From: Methylobacterium sp.
Lineage (GTDB): Bacteria > Pseudomonadota > Alphaproteobacteria > Rhizobiales > Beijerinckiaceae
Assembly: GCA_013823325.1 (NCBI GenBank)
Contig: PNLY01000007.1
Location: 1-64,000 of the forward strand
DNA length: 64,000 nt
Direction of reading: 5' to 3'
In this document: piece after piece, positions 29,838 to 39,040 of the stretch
How positions within the stretch are numbered: the stretch's first letter is position 1
Layout of the letters: each line of letters opens with the position of its first letter
The notes under the pieces: generated by a model
Told to the model about the DNA's origin: nothing
The model's database searches: none
Seen by the model: the letters and a program-made list of their open reading frames with translations, nothing else
Translations under genes and position numbers: made by a program

Positions 29838-30584
29838 ATGAAGATACTTGTGCCAGTAAAGCGAGTGGTCGACTACAACGTGAAGATCCGCGTGAAGGGC
29901 GACGGTTCCGGGGTCGAGCTGGCCAATGTGAAGATGTCGATGAATCCCTTCGACGAGATCGCCGTTGAAGAGGCGCTGCGGCTCAAGGAGGCGGGCAAGG
30001 CCACGGAAGTGATCGTGGTCTCGGTCGGGCCGGCCCAGGCCGCCGAGACGATCCGCACCGGCCTCGCCATGGGTGCCGATCGCGGCATCCTGATCAAGAC
30101 CGACGCGGCGACTGAGCCGCTCGCGGTCGCCAAGCTCCTCAAGAAGGTCGTCGAGCAGGAGACGCCCGAGCTCGTCATCCTCGGCAAGCAGGCGATCGAC
30201 GACGACTGCAACCAGACCGGCCAGATGCTGGCGGCGCTGCTCGGCTGGCCGCAGGGCACGTTTGCTTCGAAGGTGGTGCTCGACGGCGGTTCGGCCGACG
30301 TCACCCGCGAGGTCGATGGCGGCCTGCAGACCGTGCAGCTCAAGCTGCCGGCGATCGTCACCACCGATCTTCGCCTCAACGAGCCACGCTATGCCTCGCT
30401 GCCCAACATCATGAAGGCGAAGAAGAAGCCGCTCGACGAGACCACGCCGGAGACGCTCGGCGTCGATGTCGCCCCGCGCCTCAAGGTGCTGAAGACGGCC
30501 GAGCCGGCTGGACGCTCCGCCGGCGTCAAGGTGGCCAATGCCGCCGAACTCGTCTCCAAGCTCAAGACCGCCGGGGTGATCTGA
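29838..30584 (+). CDS. etfB: Electron transfer flavoprotein beta subunit
   Basis: 248 residues, the normal size. [20 protein letters not shown] and the AMP/adenine site segments ([33 protein letters not shown]) are standard for EtfB. With EtfA it carries electrons from acyl-CoA dehydrogenases to ETF-ubiquinone oxidoreductase. The ATG at 29838 gives the conserved start, although the frame is open further upstream. The stop overlaps the etfA start by one base (TGATG). Confidence 0.97.
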   Translation: MKILVPVKRVVDYNVKIRVKGDGSGVELANVKMSMNPFDEIAVEEALRLKEAGKATEVIVVSVGPAQAAETIRTGLAMGADRGILIKTDAATEPLAVAKLLKKVVEQETPELVILGKQAIDDDCNQTGQMLAALLGWPQGTFASKVVLDGGSADVTREVDGGLQTVQLKLPAIVTTDLRLNEPRYASLPNIMKAKKKPLDETTPETLGVDVAPRLKVLKTAEPAGRSAGVKVANAAELVSKLKTAGVI

Positions 30585-31531
30585 TGACCACGCTGCTGCT
30601 CGCCAAGCACGACAACAAGAGCCTCAACGAGGCCACCCGCAAGGCCCTGACCGCCGCCAAGGACCTCGGCGCGCCCGTGCATGTCCTGGTCGCCGGCCAT
30701 AGCGCCAAGGCCGTCGCCGAAGCCGCCGCCAAGCTCGACGGCGTCGAGAAGGTGCTGCTCGCCGACGATGCGTCTTACGAGCATCGCCTCGCCGAGCCGC
30801 TGGCGGCGCTGATCGTCTCGCTCGCGCCGAACTATGACGCGCTGGTCGCGCCTGGCACCACCACCGGCAAGAACGTCATGCCGCGCGTCGCGGCGCTGCT
30901 CGACGTGATGCAGGTCTCGGAAGTGACCAAGGTCGTTTCGGCCGACACCTTCGAGCGCCCGATCTATGCCGGCAACGCCATCCAGACGGTGCAGTCCTCG
31001 GACGCCAAGAAGGTGATCACCGTGCGCGGCGCCTCCTTCGCCGCGACCGCAGACGGCGCCAACACCGCCCCGATCGAGACCGTCTCGGCGGCAGCGAACC
31101 CCGGCACCTCCTCCTTCAAGGGCGAGGAGGTCGCCAAGTCCGACCGGCCGGAGCTGGCCTCGGCCAAGATCATCGTCTCGGGCGGACGCGCGCTCGCTTC
31201 GGCGGAGAACTTCGCCAAGGTGATCGAGCCGGTGGCGGATCGCCTGGGCGCTGCCATGGGCGCCTCGCGCGCCGCGGTGGATGCCGGCTATGCCCCGAAC
31301 GACTGGCAGGTCGGCCAGACCGGCAAGGTCGTTGCGCCCGAGCTCTATGTCGCGGTCGGCATCTCCGGCGCGATCCAGCATCTCGCCGGCATGAAGGATT
31401 CGAAAGTCATCGTCGCCATCAACAAGGACGAAGAGGCGCCGATCTTCCAGATCGCCGATTACGGCCTCGTCGGCGACCTCTTCACCATCCTGCCCGAGCT
31501 CGACAAAGAGCTCGAAAAGGCCGGCAAGTAA
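30584..31531 (+). CDS. etfA: Electron transfer flavoprotein alpha subunit
   Basis: 315 residues. The C-terminal FAD domain is intact: [20 protein letters not shown], then [18 protein letters not shown] and [18 protein letters not shown]. It forms the heterodimer with EtfB and is translationally coupled to it. A 10-bp GC hairpin with no T run follows before the 3-hydroxyacyl-CoA dehydrogenase gene, and the three genes may share a transcript for acyl-CoA oxidation and the ethylmalonyl-CoA route. Confidence 0.97.
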   Translation: MTTLLLAKHDNKSLNEATRKALTAAKDLGAPVHVLVAGHSAKAVAEAAAKLDGVEKVLLADDASYEHRLAEPLAALIVSLAPNYDALVAPGTTTGKNVMPRVAALLDVMQVSEVTKVVSADTFERPIYAGNAIQTVQSSDAKKVITVRGASFAATADGANTAPIETVSAAANPGTSSFKGEEVAKSDRPELASAKIIVSGGRALASAENFAKVIEPVADRLGAAMGASRAAVDAGYAPNDWQVGQTGKVVAPELYVAVGISGAIQHLAGMKDSKVIVAINKDEEAPIFQIADYGLVGDLFTILPELDKELEKAGK

Positions 31532-31551
31532 GCGGTAGAATCATCCGCGTC

Positions 31552-31574
31552 GCGGGCGCCCACGGGGTGCCCGC
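31552..31574. terminator. GC hairpin between etfA and the 3-hydroxyacyl-CoA dehydrogenase gene
   Basis: GCGGGCGCCC and GGGTGCCCGC pair (one G-U) around an ACG loop. No T tract follows, so it may attenuate or stabilise the etfBA message and not end it. Confidence 0.4.
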
Positions 31575-31604
31575 GCCAGCTCCCTCGGGGACAAGAAGCG
31601 TCAC

Positions 31605-32486
31605 ATGGACCACCAGATCAAGACCGTCGGCATCATCGGGGCCGGGCAGATGGGCAACGGCATCGCCCATGTCGCCTCGGTCGCGGGCTTCGACATCAGG
31701 CTGCACGACATCGCCGAAGACCGCATCAATGCAGCGCTGGCGACGATCGACGGCAACATGGCCCGGCAGGTCGCCAAGGGTGCCATCGGCGACGAGGACC
31801 GTCGCACGGCGATGAGCCGGATCGTCTCGGCGCCGAAGCTGGAGGATCTGGGCCCGTGCGATCTCGTGATCGAGGCTGCGACCGAGAGCGAGGAGGTGAA
31901 GCGCAAGATCTTCACCGCAGTCTGCCCTCATCTGCGGCCCGACGCGATCTTGGCCTCGAACACCTCGTCGATCTCGATCACGCGACTCGCCGCGGCAACC
32001 GATCGCCCCGAGCACTTCATCGGCATTCATTTCATGAATCCGGTGCCGCTGATGCAGCTCGTCGAGCTGATCCGCGGGATCGCCACGGACGACGGCACCT
32101 TCGAGCGCGCCAGGGGCTTCGTCGCCGCGTTGCACAAGACCGCGTCGGTCTCTGAGGATTTCCCGGCCTTCATCGTCAACCGCATCCTGCTGCCGATGAT
32201 CAACGAAGCCGTCTACACGCTCTATGAGGGCGTCGGCTCGGTCGAAGCGATCGACACGGCCATGCGGCTCGGCGCGAATCATCCGATGGGGCCGCTCCAG
32301 CTTGCCGACTTCATCGGCCTCGATACCTGCCTGTCGGTGATGCAGGTCCTGCATGACGGCCTCGCCGACTCGAAATACCGGCCGTGCCCGTTGCTGGTGA
32401 AGTACGTCGAAGCCGGCTGGCTCGGGCGCAAGACCAAGCGCGGTTTCTACGATTACCGCGGCGAGAAGCCGATTCCGACGCGCTGA
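31605..32486 (+). CDS. hbd: 3-hydroxybutyryl-CoA dehydrogenase
   Basis: 293 residues, the length of the single-domain enzyme. The NAD-binding motif GAGQMGNGIAH begins at G12. The catalytic pair is H142 and N145 in IHFMNPVPLM, and FIVNRILLPMINEA with the C-terminal AGWLGRKTKRGFYDY closes the active site. It interconverts acetoacetyl-CoA and 3-hydroxybutyryl-CoA, which feeds the ethylmalonyl-CoA pathway or butyrate-type beta-oxidation. It is downstream of etfBA. Confidence 0.95.
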   Translation: MDHQIKTVGIIGAGQMGNGIAHVASVAGFDIRLHDIAEDRINAALATIDGNMARQVAKGAIGDEDRRTAMSRIVSAPKLEDLGPCDLVIEAATESEEVKRKIFTAVCPHLRPDAILASNTSSISITRLAAATDRPEHFIGIHFMNPVPLMQLVELIRGIATDDGTFERARGFVAALHKTASVSEDFPAFIVNRILLPMINEAVYTLYEGVGSVEAIDTAMRLGANHPMGPLQLADFIGLDTCLSVMQVLHDGLADSKYRPCPLLVKYVEAGWLGRKTKRGFYDYRGEKPIPTR

Positions 32487-32494
32487 AATCTGCT

Positions 32495-32620
32495 CGTCAT
32501 GCTCGGCCTCGGGCCGAGCATCTCCGAAACCAATTTGTTCTGCCTGAGATTCCCGGGTCCGCGCGGAGTTCATCCTGGGCCGACCGAAGGTCGGACCCGA
32601 GGCTCCGCCTGGGAATGACG
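32495..32620. repeat. REP-like double hairpin after hbd (type B, copy 3)
   Basis: CGTCATGCTCGGCCTCGGGCCGAGCAT is followed by GAGATTCCCGGGTCC, and 60 bases further by GCCTGGGAATGACG, with an extra internal palindrome around CCGACCGAAGGTCGG. This is the same element family as at 4162 and 13558, in inverted order. It occupies the 245-bp gap between hbd and the HNH gene. Confidence 0.7.
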
Positions 32621-32731
32621 GGCCGCCTGCCTATTCGCGCCGCAACATCGTCGCTTCACATTCTTGTCGCATCGCGCTTACATTGATGCGTCAGGATTCG
32701 TGCGAGCCCAGGAAGCGGAGGCGCGATACGG

Positions 32732-33304
32732 GTGACGGCGCATGTGATGCATCCGATGGCCTCGCCGGACGGTTGTCCGGCGCTGGTGCTCAACGCCGAT
32801 TTCCGGCCGCTGAGCTACTACCCGCTCTCATTGTGGAGCTGGCAGGACGCGATCAAGGCGGTCTTCATGGACCGCGTCAACATCGTCTCGGAATACGACA
32901 CGGTGGTGCGCAGCCCGAGCTTCAACATGAAGCTGCCCTCGGTCGTCTCGCTCAAGACCTATATCAAGCCCTCGCGCACCCCGGCCTTCACCCGCTTCAA
33001 CGTCTTCTTGCGCGACCGCTTCTCCTGTCAGTATTGCGGCACGCGCGATGAACTGACCTTCGACCATGTCGTGCCGCGCTCAAAGGGGGGGCTCACCACC
33101 TGGGAGAACGTCGTCGCCGCTTGCTCACCCTGCAATTTGATGAAGGGCGACAAGATGCCGACGGCGGTCGGCATGATCCCGATGCAGAAGCCGTTCGCAC
33201 CGTCGATCAACGACCTGCACCGTAACGGTAAGCTGTTCCCGCCGAACTATCTGCACGAGAGCTGGCTCGACTATCTCTACTGGGATTCCGAGCTGGAGCC
33301 GTGA
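32732..33304 (+). CDS. HNH endonuclease family protein
   Basis: 190 residues from the GTG at 32732; an ATG at 32747 is the other candidate. The zinc ribbon CQYC (C99, C102) and CSPC (C131, C134) frame the HNH core LTFDHVVPRSKGG (D111, H112) with N126. An N-terminal segment ALVLNADFRPLSYYPLSLWS marks the conserved alphaproteobacterial subgroup, which is widespread and not part of mobile elements. Its role is unknown. The stop codon directly abuts a decayed IS element. Confidence 0.9.
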   Translation: MTAHVMHPMASPDGCPALVLNADFRPLSYYPLSLWSWQDAIKAVFMDRVNIVSEYDTVVRSPSFNMKLPSVVSLKTYIKPSRTPAFTRFNVFLRDRFSCQYCGTRDELTFDHVVPRSKGGLTTWENVVAACSPCNLMKGDKMPTAVGMIPMQKPFAPSINDLHRNGKLFPPNYLHESWLDYLYWDSELEP

Positions 33305-33305
33305 G

Positions 33306-33945
33306 GCGGCTGCGCTTGGGTTGTCGGGCCGGAACCTTGAGCCCCTCGCGTCGCCAGATGCGCTCGACCCGCTTGTCGCTGACGACCCAGCCTGCCGTCG
33401 AGCGCAGCGCGGCCATCTTGCGACAGCCCAAGCGTCCGTAACGGCGAACCGGCTCGACGAGGTCGCTTCGCGGTCCTTCGGTTCGACGATGAGTTGCTCC
33501 TCATCGTCGCGTCCGCGCGGAATCCGGCGTTTGGTCGAGCGATGCTGCCCGAGCACACCGCAGACCCGCCGCTCCGACACCTTCAGGACGCCGGACATGC
33601 TCGATGCAGGCACGGCGACGCGCGGGGCTTACCAGTTACCCGAAACCGCCTCCTTCAGGATCAGCTTGTCGAGTGTCAGCTCCGCGACGGCGCGGCGGTG
33701 TCTGGCGTTCGCGGCTTCAGGCTCTTTCATCCGCCTGACCTGATCCGACTTCAGGGCGCCGAACTGCCGGCGCCAGCGCTAGTCGTTCACTTCCGTCACG
33801 CCGATCGAGCGGATCGCGTCGGCAACGGATTGCCCCTGCGAGACCAGCATATCGACCTGGCGCAGCTTCGCGACGATCTTTTCGGGCTTGTGGCGCTTCT
33901 TCGGCGTCTCGGTCCTCCCTTCTGCCAAAAGACATACTTCAGGCG
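33306..33945 (-). pseudogene. Degenerate IS3-family element (OrfA and truncated OrfB)
   Basis: On the minus strand, OrfA reads PKKRHKPEKIVAKLRQVD from 33907 with its start codon changed to ACG. It has an in-frame stop after SIGVTEVND (33779), then continues in the same frame as KSDQVRRMKEPEAANARHRR to a stop near 33629. OrfB begins after it (RRVCGVLGQHRSTKRRIPRG), shifts frame, and resumes as GWVVSDKRVERIWRREGLKV before ending at about 33306. The DDE catalytic region is missing. The element is therefore inactive and truncated at the HNH gene end. Confidence 0.85.
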
Positions 33946-34028
33946 GAACCAATTCACCGGCGCCGGATCCATTTTTCATGAGGAGGGTAGCGTCTTTACC
34001 TCCCGCACCAGGATCGGCTGTTGACGTA

Positions 34029-34063
34029 GCTACAATCTGGCATAATGTATGCCAGATTGTAGC
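34029..34063. promoter_or_regulatory. GntR-type operator a, in front of the SucCD-like ligase genes
   Basis: A perfect 15-bp inverted repeat, GCTACAATCTGGCAT and ATGCCAGATTGTAGC, has the spacer AATGT. Its core TGGCAT-N5-ATGCCA (34038-34054) is the motif repeated at the other island promoters. A -35-like TTGACG (34021-34026) precedes it, and CATAAT lies inside the palindrome, so binding would block the promoter 39 bp before the start codon. Confidence 0.75.
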
Positions 34064-34101
34064 AGCGCCGCGAACGGCGTGATGGCGGGAGGGACTGGGT
34101 C

Positions 34102-35271
34102 GTGAGAATCCATGAGTTCCAAGCGAAGCACCTGCTGGCACGCAACGGGCTGATCACGCCGGAAGGCAGCGTCGCGATCACCGCCCGAGAGGCCGGCGAG
34201 ATCGCCCAGCGCCTTGGCGGCCCGGTGGTGGTCAAGGCGCAGATCCATGCCGGCGGCAGGGCGCGCGCCGGAGGAATCCGGCTGGTGGAGAACGCCGGCA
34301 CCGCCGAGGCCGCGGCCGGGGAATTGCTCGGCAAGCAGCTCGTGACCGCCCAGACTGGGCCGACGGGCCAGATCGTCAGGCGCGTCCTCGTCGAGCGCGC
34401 GCTGCCGGCGCGGCGCGAACTGCATCTGGCCTTGCTGGTCGATTCCAGTTCGGGCGAGGTCATGCTGATCGGCAGCGAACGAGGCGGCGCCGACATCGAG
34501 GAGCAGGCGGCGCGCGGCGAACTGCAGACCCGCGAACTCAGGCTGGGCACCGGCCGCGCGGCGCGGGCGCAGGAAGTGGGCGATTTCATCGCGACGCTCG
34601 GTCTGGAGGGGGCGCTGCATGCGCAGGGCTGCGCGCTCGTGGACGGGCTGCGCCGGGCTTTCGTCGAGCTCGACGCCAGCCTGATCGAGATCAATCCGCT
34701 CGCGATCACCGAAGACGGCAGGCTGGCGGCGCTCGACGCCAAGATGACGCTCGACGACAACGCCTTGTTCCGGCATCCGGAGCTCGCGGCGTTGCGTGAC
34801 GAGGACGATGCCAGCGCCGCCGAGCTGCAGGCCCAGCGCCATCAGCTCAACTATGTCCAGCTCGACGGCGATATCGGCATGGTGGCGAATGGCGCGGGCC
34901 TCGGCCTTGCCACGCTCGACATGGTCGTCGCGGCCAAGGGCCGGCCGGCCAATTTCATGGACATCAGGACGACGGCGAAGAGCCTCGACATCGCCCATGG
35001 CTTCGGGCTGCTGCTCGACAATCCGAAGACGCGCGCCATCCTGATCAATGTGCATGGCGGCGGCATGCAGGCTTGCGACACCATCGCCGAGGGCCTCGGC
35101 ATCGCCTTGCGCCGCGCCGGCCGCTCGCTGCCGCTGGTCGTGCGCCTCGCCGGCAACAACGCCGATTTCGGACGCTCGCGCCTGCAAAATTTCGGCTGCA
35201 CGGTGATCGATTGCCCGGACATGTGGACTGCGGCCACGAAAGCGGTCGCGCTGGCGCAGAAGGGAGCCTGA
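34102..35271 (+). CDS. SucC-like acyl-CoA ligase beta subunit (malate/oxalate-type candidate)
   Basis: 389 residues, ATP-grasp fold as in SucC and MtkA. RIHEFQAKHLLARNGL, VVVKAQIHAGGRARAGGIRLV and SLIEINPLAI are conserved, but many other positions differ from the canonical SucC encoded at 44670-45866. Translation starts at GTG 34102 with GGGAGGG nine bases before. With the following alpha subunit it should make an acyl-CoA from a carboxylate, ATP and CoA. The acid is unknown; malate, oxalate or glycolate-type acids are suggested only by neighbours. Confidence 0.8.
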   Translation: MRIHEFQAKHLLARNGLITPEGSVAITAREAGEIAQRLGGPVVVKAQIHAGGRARAGGIRLVENAGTAEAAAGELLGKQLVTAQTGPTGQIVRRVLVERALPARRELHLALLVDSSSGEVMLIGSERGGADIEEQAARGELQTRELRLGTGRAARAQEVGDFIATLGLEGALHAQGCALVDGLRRAFVELDASLIEINPLAITEDGRLAALDAKMTLDDNALFRHPELAALRDEDDASAAELQAQRHQLNYVQLDGDIGMVANGAGLGLATLDMVVAAKGRPANFMDIRTTAKSLDIAHGFGLLLDNPKTRAILINVHGGGMQACDTIAEGLGIALRRAGRSLPLVVRLAGNNADFGRSRLQNFGCTVIDCPDMWTAATKAVALAQKGA

Positions 35272-35274
35272 GCC

Positions 35275-36156
35275 ATGGCCGTCTTTCTGAATCGGGAAAC
35301 CCGCGTTCTCTGCCAGGGCATGACCGGCTGGGCCGGCACCCATCATGTCGCGCGGATGATGGAGTATGGCACGCAGGTCGTCGGTGGCGTGACGCCTGGC
35401 AAGGGCGGCCGCTCGCATCTGAATCTGCCGGTCTATGAGCGCGTTGCAGAGGCGCGGCGCGAGACCGGCGCCAACGCCAGCATCGTCTTCGTGCCGCCGG
35501 CCAATGCCGCTGCCGCCATGATCGAGGCGATCGAGGCCGAGATGCCGCTGGTCGTCGCCGTCACCGAGCGCATCCCGACGCTGGACATGGTGCGGGTGCG
35601 GTCGGCGCTGAAGGGCGGGCGCACCACCCTGGTCGGCGCCAATTCGCAGGGTATCCTCGTGCCGGGCGTCGGCAAGCTCGGCGTCATGGCGACCGGCAGC
35701 GAGCGTCCGGGCGGCGTCGGCATTATCTCGCGCTCGGCCTCGCTGACGAGCGAGGTGGTGGCCCAGGTCACCGCGGCAGGGCTCGGCCAATCGGTGACGA
35801 TCGGGATCGGCGGCGACCCGATCCACGGCATCGGCATGCGCGAATGCCTGGAACTCCTGCTGGATGATGCCGATACCGAGGGCGTGGTGCTGATCGGCGA
35901 GATCGGCGGCACCGAGGAGGAGGAGGTCGCCGCATACCTTGCTGGCACTCCGGCGTCGAAGCCGGTCGTCGCGCTCATCGTCGGCCGCGAAGCGCCGCTC
36001 GAGCGCCGCATGGGCCATGCCGGCGCTCTCACCTTGCGCGGCAAGGGCGATGCGGCCGGCAAGGTCAAGGCACTGCAGGCCGCCGGCGTCCGGATTGCTC
36101 CGAGCGCCCATCTCGTTGGCGAGACCATCAGGCAGGCGCTTGCCGAGGGTGGGTAA
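35275..36156 (+). CDS. SucD-like acyl-CoA ligase alpha subunit, divergent
   Basis: 293 residues: a CoA-binding Rossmann domain (about 5-100) and a ligase domain with the phosphohistidine segment [15 protein letters not shown]. Compared with canonical SucD, GPNCPGI is replaced by GANSQGI and ITEGIP by VTERIP, so the substrate or CoA pocket differs. It is also not clearly like the MtkB sequence I remember. It is three bases after the beta-subunit gene, so the two form one enzyme. Convergent with the IclR gene, five bases apart. Confidence 0.8.
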   Translation: MAVFLNRETRVLCQGMTGWAGTHHVARMMEYGTQVVGGVTPGKGGRSHLNLPVYERVAEARRETGANASIVFVPPANAAAAMIEAIEAEMPLVVAVTERIPTLDMVRVRSALKGGRTTLVGANSQGILVPGVGKLGVMATGSERPGGVGIISRSASLTSEVVAQVTAAGLGQSVTIGIGGDPIHGIGMRECLELLLDDADTEGVVLIGEIGGTEEEEVAAYLAGTPASKPVVALIVGREAPLERRMGHAGALTLRGKGDAAGKVKALQAAGVRIAPSAHLVGETIRQALAEGG

Positions 36157-36160
36157 AATC

Positions 36161-37030
36161 TCACTCCCGCCTGGGCTGCCGGCCGCCGATCGAGCGGGTG
36201 ATCTCATCGGCGGCGCGGCGCACCATCGGGCCGTAGTCGTCGAGCTTGCGTGGAGTCACGCGCACGGCCGGCCCCGATATCGAAACGCCGGCGATCGCTT
36301 CGCCATGCTCGTTGAAGATCGGCGCGGCGACGCAGCGCATGCCGAGGGTGCGTTCCTCGTCGTCGAGCGCCCAGCCGTTCCGACGCCCCTGCACGAGTTC
36401 GCGCAGGAGTTCGCCGAGATCGGTGATCGTGTGCTCGGTGAAGCGTTCGAGCCGCCGGAGCGCACAGATCTGACGCACGCGGTGCTCGGGGAGCTCTGCC
36501 AGCAACGCCTTGCCGACGCCCGAGGCATGCATCGCGCCGCGGCTCCCGGCGCGGAAGAAGGCGCGCAGCGTGTCATGGCTTTCGACCTGCGAGATGAACA
36601 CCACCTCGCCATTGTCCTCGATGCCGAGATTGACGGTCTCGCCGCTGGCCTCCATCAGCGCGTGCATGGTGGTGCGCCCCATGCTGGCCACGCGGCGGTT
36701 GCGCAGGAAGGCCGAGCCGGTCTTGAAGGCGCCGACGCCGACCAACCAGATGCCGCGTTCCATGTCGTGTTGGACGTAAGCGCGGCTCTCCAGCGTCAGC
36801 AGGATGCGGTGCGCCGTCGAGGCCGAGACGCCCGAGCGTCGGCTGAGCTCGCTCAATGTCAGGCCATCCTCGTCGGCCAGGATCTCGAGCAGCGACAGCC
36901 CGCGATCGAGCGCCTGGACCGCTCCGCCCGCGAGAGCGGGCTTCAGCGAGCGCGGCCGCCCGCGCCCCTTGCGTTGCTCGACCAAGCTCCGGCTCCCTCC
37001 GCGATCGACACGGGAACGGTAGCAGACCAC
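36161..37030 (-). CDS. IclR family regulator, divergent from gcl
   Basis: 289 residues from the ATG at 37030; a later TTG start near residue 16 is possible, because the first 15 residues look unlike the family. The winged HTH spans about 36-100 (GLTLSELSRRSGVSASTAHR), and the effector domain has GVGKALLAELPEHRV and GVSISGPAVRVTPRKL. Divergence from glyoxylate carboligase recalls AllR-type regulators that sense glyoxylate or allantoin, so it probably controls gcl. Ligand inferred only. Confidence 0.88.
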   Translation of the reverse strand: MVCYRSRVDRGGSRSLVEQRKGRGRPRSLKPALAGGAVQALDRGLSLLEILADEDGLTLSELSRRSGVSASTAHRILLTLESRAYVQHDMERGIWLVGVGAFKTGSAFLRNRRVASMGRTTMHALMEASGETVNLGIEDNGEVVFISQVESHDTLRAFFRAGSRGAMHASGVGKALLAELPEHRVRQICALRRLERFTEHTITDLGELLRELVQGRRNGWALDDEERTLGMRCVAAPIFNEHGEAIAGVSISGPAVRVTPRKLDDYGPMVRRAADEITRSIGGRQPRRE

Positions 37031-37159
37031 AGGCGGCCCGTCGTTGCCAAATCAAAGCGAAATTATTTTGCATGATCCGTGTTTCTGAAATTCGAAATTA
37101 TGTCAAATAGCTGATTTAAAAAGAGAAAGTATTTTCTGTCTGATATTGAAAAAATATTC

Positions 37160-37204
37160 TGAAAAAAATTGACCGAGGCTCTCATCTGGAATTTGGTATG
37201 CCAA
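37160..37204 (+). promoter_or_regulatory. gcl promoter region with GntR-type operator b
   Basis: An unusually AT-rich stretch of about 120 bp lies between the IclR and gcl genes. TTGACC (37169-37174) is a good -35. TTGGTATGCCAA (37193-37204), one mismatch from a perfect palindrome, overlaps the expected -10 and matches the motif found at 48322 and 51987. Control by both IclR and GntR is thus likely. Confidence 0.65.
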
Positions 37205-37232
37205 TCAGCGGTTTCCCACGGGAGAACGGGCC

Positions 37233-39005
37233 ATGCCGAAAATGAGAGCCATCGAGGCCGCTATCAGGGTTCTGGAGCGCGAGGGCGTGACGCAGGCCTT
37301 CGGCGTACCGGGGGCGGCGATCAACCCGCTTTACGCTGCGCTGAGGAGCCGGCAGAGCATCCACCATATCCTGGCGCGCCATGTCGAGGGCGCCTCGCAC
37401 ATGGCGGAGGGCTATACCCGGGCCAAGGCGGGCAATATCGGCGTCTGCATCGGCACCTCCGGCCCGGCCGGCACCGACATGATCACCGGGCTCTATTCGG
37501 CCATCGCCGATTCCATCCCGATCCTGTGCATCACCGGCCAGGCGCCACGTGCGCGCCTCTACAAGGAGGATTTCCAGGCGGTCGACATCGAGTCCATCGC
37601 CAAGCCGGTGACCAAATGGGCGGTGACGGTGCGCGAGCCGGCGCTGGTGCCGCGCGTCTTCCAGCAGGCCTTCCACATCATGCGTTCCGGTCGTCCCGGC
37701 CCGGTGCTGATCGACCTGCCGGTCGACGTCCAGATGGCCGAGATCGAGTTCGACGACGAAACCTACGAACCGCTGCCGGTCTACAAGCCGGCTGCGTCAC
37801 GCCGTCAGATCGAGAAGGCGATGGCGATGCTGGACGCGGCCGAGCAGCCGCTGATCGTCGCTGGCGGCGGCATCATCAATGCCGATGCCGCCGAGCTGCT
37901 GGTCGAGTTCGCCGAGCTCACCGGCGTCCCGGTGGTGCCGACGCTGATGGGCTGGGGCGCGATTCCCGACGACCACCCGCTCATGGCCGGCATGGTCGGG
38001 CTGCAGACCAGCCATCGCTACGGCAACGCGACGATGCTCGCCTCGGATTTCGTGATGGGCATCGGCAACCGTTGGGCCAATCGCCATACCGGTTCGATCG
38101 AGACCTACACCAAGGGCCGTAAATTCGTCCATGTCGACATCGAGCCGACCCAGATCGGCCGTGTCTTCAATCCCGATTACGGCATCGTCTCCGATGCGAA
38201 GGCGGCGCTGGAGCTCTTCGTCGACGTGGCCCGCGAGCGGGAAGGGAAAGGTCTGCTGAAGAACCGGACCGGCTGGGCGCAGGACTGTCGCGACCGGCGT
38301 GCGACCATGCTGCGCAAGAGCCATTTCGACAACGTGCCGCTGAAGCCGCAGCGTGTCTACGAGGAGATGAACGAGGCTTTCGGTCGCGACGTCTGCTACG
38401 TCTCGACCATCGGCCTGTCGCAGATCGCCGGCGCCCAGTTCCTGCGCGTCCACAACCCGCGCCACTGGATCAATTGCGGCCAGGCCGGGCCGCTCGGCTG
38501 GACCTTGCCGGCGGCGCTCGGCGTGCGGGCCGCCGATCCGGAGCGCGAGATCGTGGCGCTCTCGGGCGATTACGACTTCCAGTTCCTGATCGAGGAGCTG
38601 GCGGTCGGGGCGCAGTTCAAAATGCCCTACATCCACATCGTCGTGAACAACTCCTATCTCGGCCTGATCCGCCAGGCCCAGCGCGGCTTCGACATGGATT
38701 TCCAGGTCGGGCTCGCCTTCGAGAATATCAATTCGCCCGATCTCGACGGCTACGGCGTCGACCATGTCGCGGTCGCCGAGGGGCTCGGCTGCAAGGCGAT
38801 CCGGGTCAAGAGCCCGAACGAGTTCAAGGCCGCCTTCGCCCAGGCCAGGGCCTGGCTTCGGGAGCATCGGGTGCCGGTGGTGATGGAGTTCATCCTCGAG
38901 CGGGTCACGAATATCGCGATGGGCACGGAGATCGACAATGTCGTCGAGTTCGAGGAGGTGCTCGACCTGCCACTGCCCGAGCCCGCACTGCAGCCTGCCC
39001 AATAA
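37233..39005 (+). CDS. gcl: Glyoxylate carboligase (tartronate-semialdehyde synthase)
   Basis: 590 residues, a ThDP enzyme that joins two glyoxylates to tartronate semialdehyde and CO2. The specific mark is Val51 in [13 protein letters not shown], where other ThDP enzymes have the catalytic Glu. The cofactor motif [12 protein letters not shown] and [12 protein letters not shown] are present. It is the first gene of a five-gene plus-strand unit (gcl, hyi, glxR, panE-like, FAH-like). GGGAG lies upstream of the ATG. It has a key role in glyoxylate assimilation via glycerate. Confidence 0.97.
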   Translation: MPKMRAIEAAIRVLEREGVTQAFGVPGAAINPLYAALRSRQSIHHILARHVEGASHMAEGYTRAKAGNIGVCIGTSGPAGTDMITGLYSAIADSIPILCITGQAPRARLYKEDFQAVDIESIAKPVTKWAVTVREPALVPRVFQQAFHIMRSGRPGPVLIDLPVDVQMAEIEFDDETYEPLPVYKPAASRRQIEKAMAMLDAAEQPLIVAGGGIINADAAELLVEFAELTGVPVVPTLMGWGAIPDDHPLMAGMVGLQTSHRYGNATMLASDFVMGIGNRWANRHTGSIETYTKGRKFVHVDIEPTQIGRVFNPDYGIVSDAKAALELFVDVAREREGKGLLKNRTGWAQDCRDRRATMLRKSHFDNVPLKPQRVYEEMNEAFGRDVCYVSTIGLSQIAGAQFLRVHNPRHWINCGQAGPLGWTLPAALGVRAADPEREIVALSGDYDFQFLIEELAVGAQFKMPYIHIVVNNSYLGLIRQAQRGFDMDFQVGLAFENINSPDLDGYGVDHVAVAEGLGCKAIRVKSPNEFKAAFAQARAWLREHRVPVVMEFILERVTNIAMGTEIDNVVEFEEVLDLPLPEPALQPAQ

Positions 39006-39040
39006 GCCCGCCCAATCCACGCCAGCCAGGGGAGAGCCCC

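Noticed and set aside
33779..34141. Minus-strand 120-codon frame as an intact gene
   Set aside because: Only its C-terminal third matches IS3 OrfA. The start codon of OrfA is lost and the upstream part crosses the operator of the SucCD-like genes.
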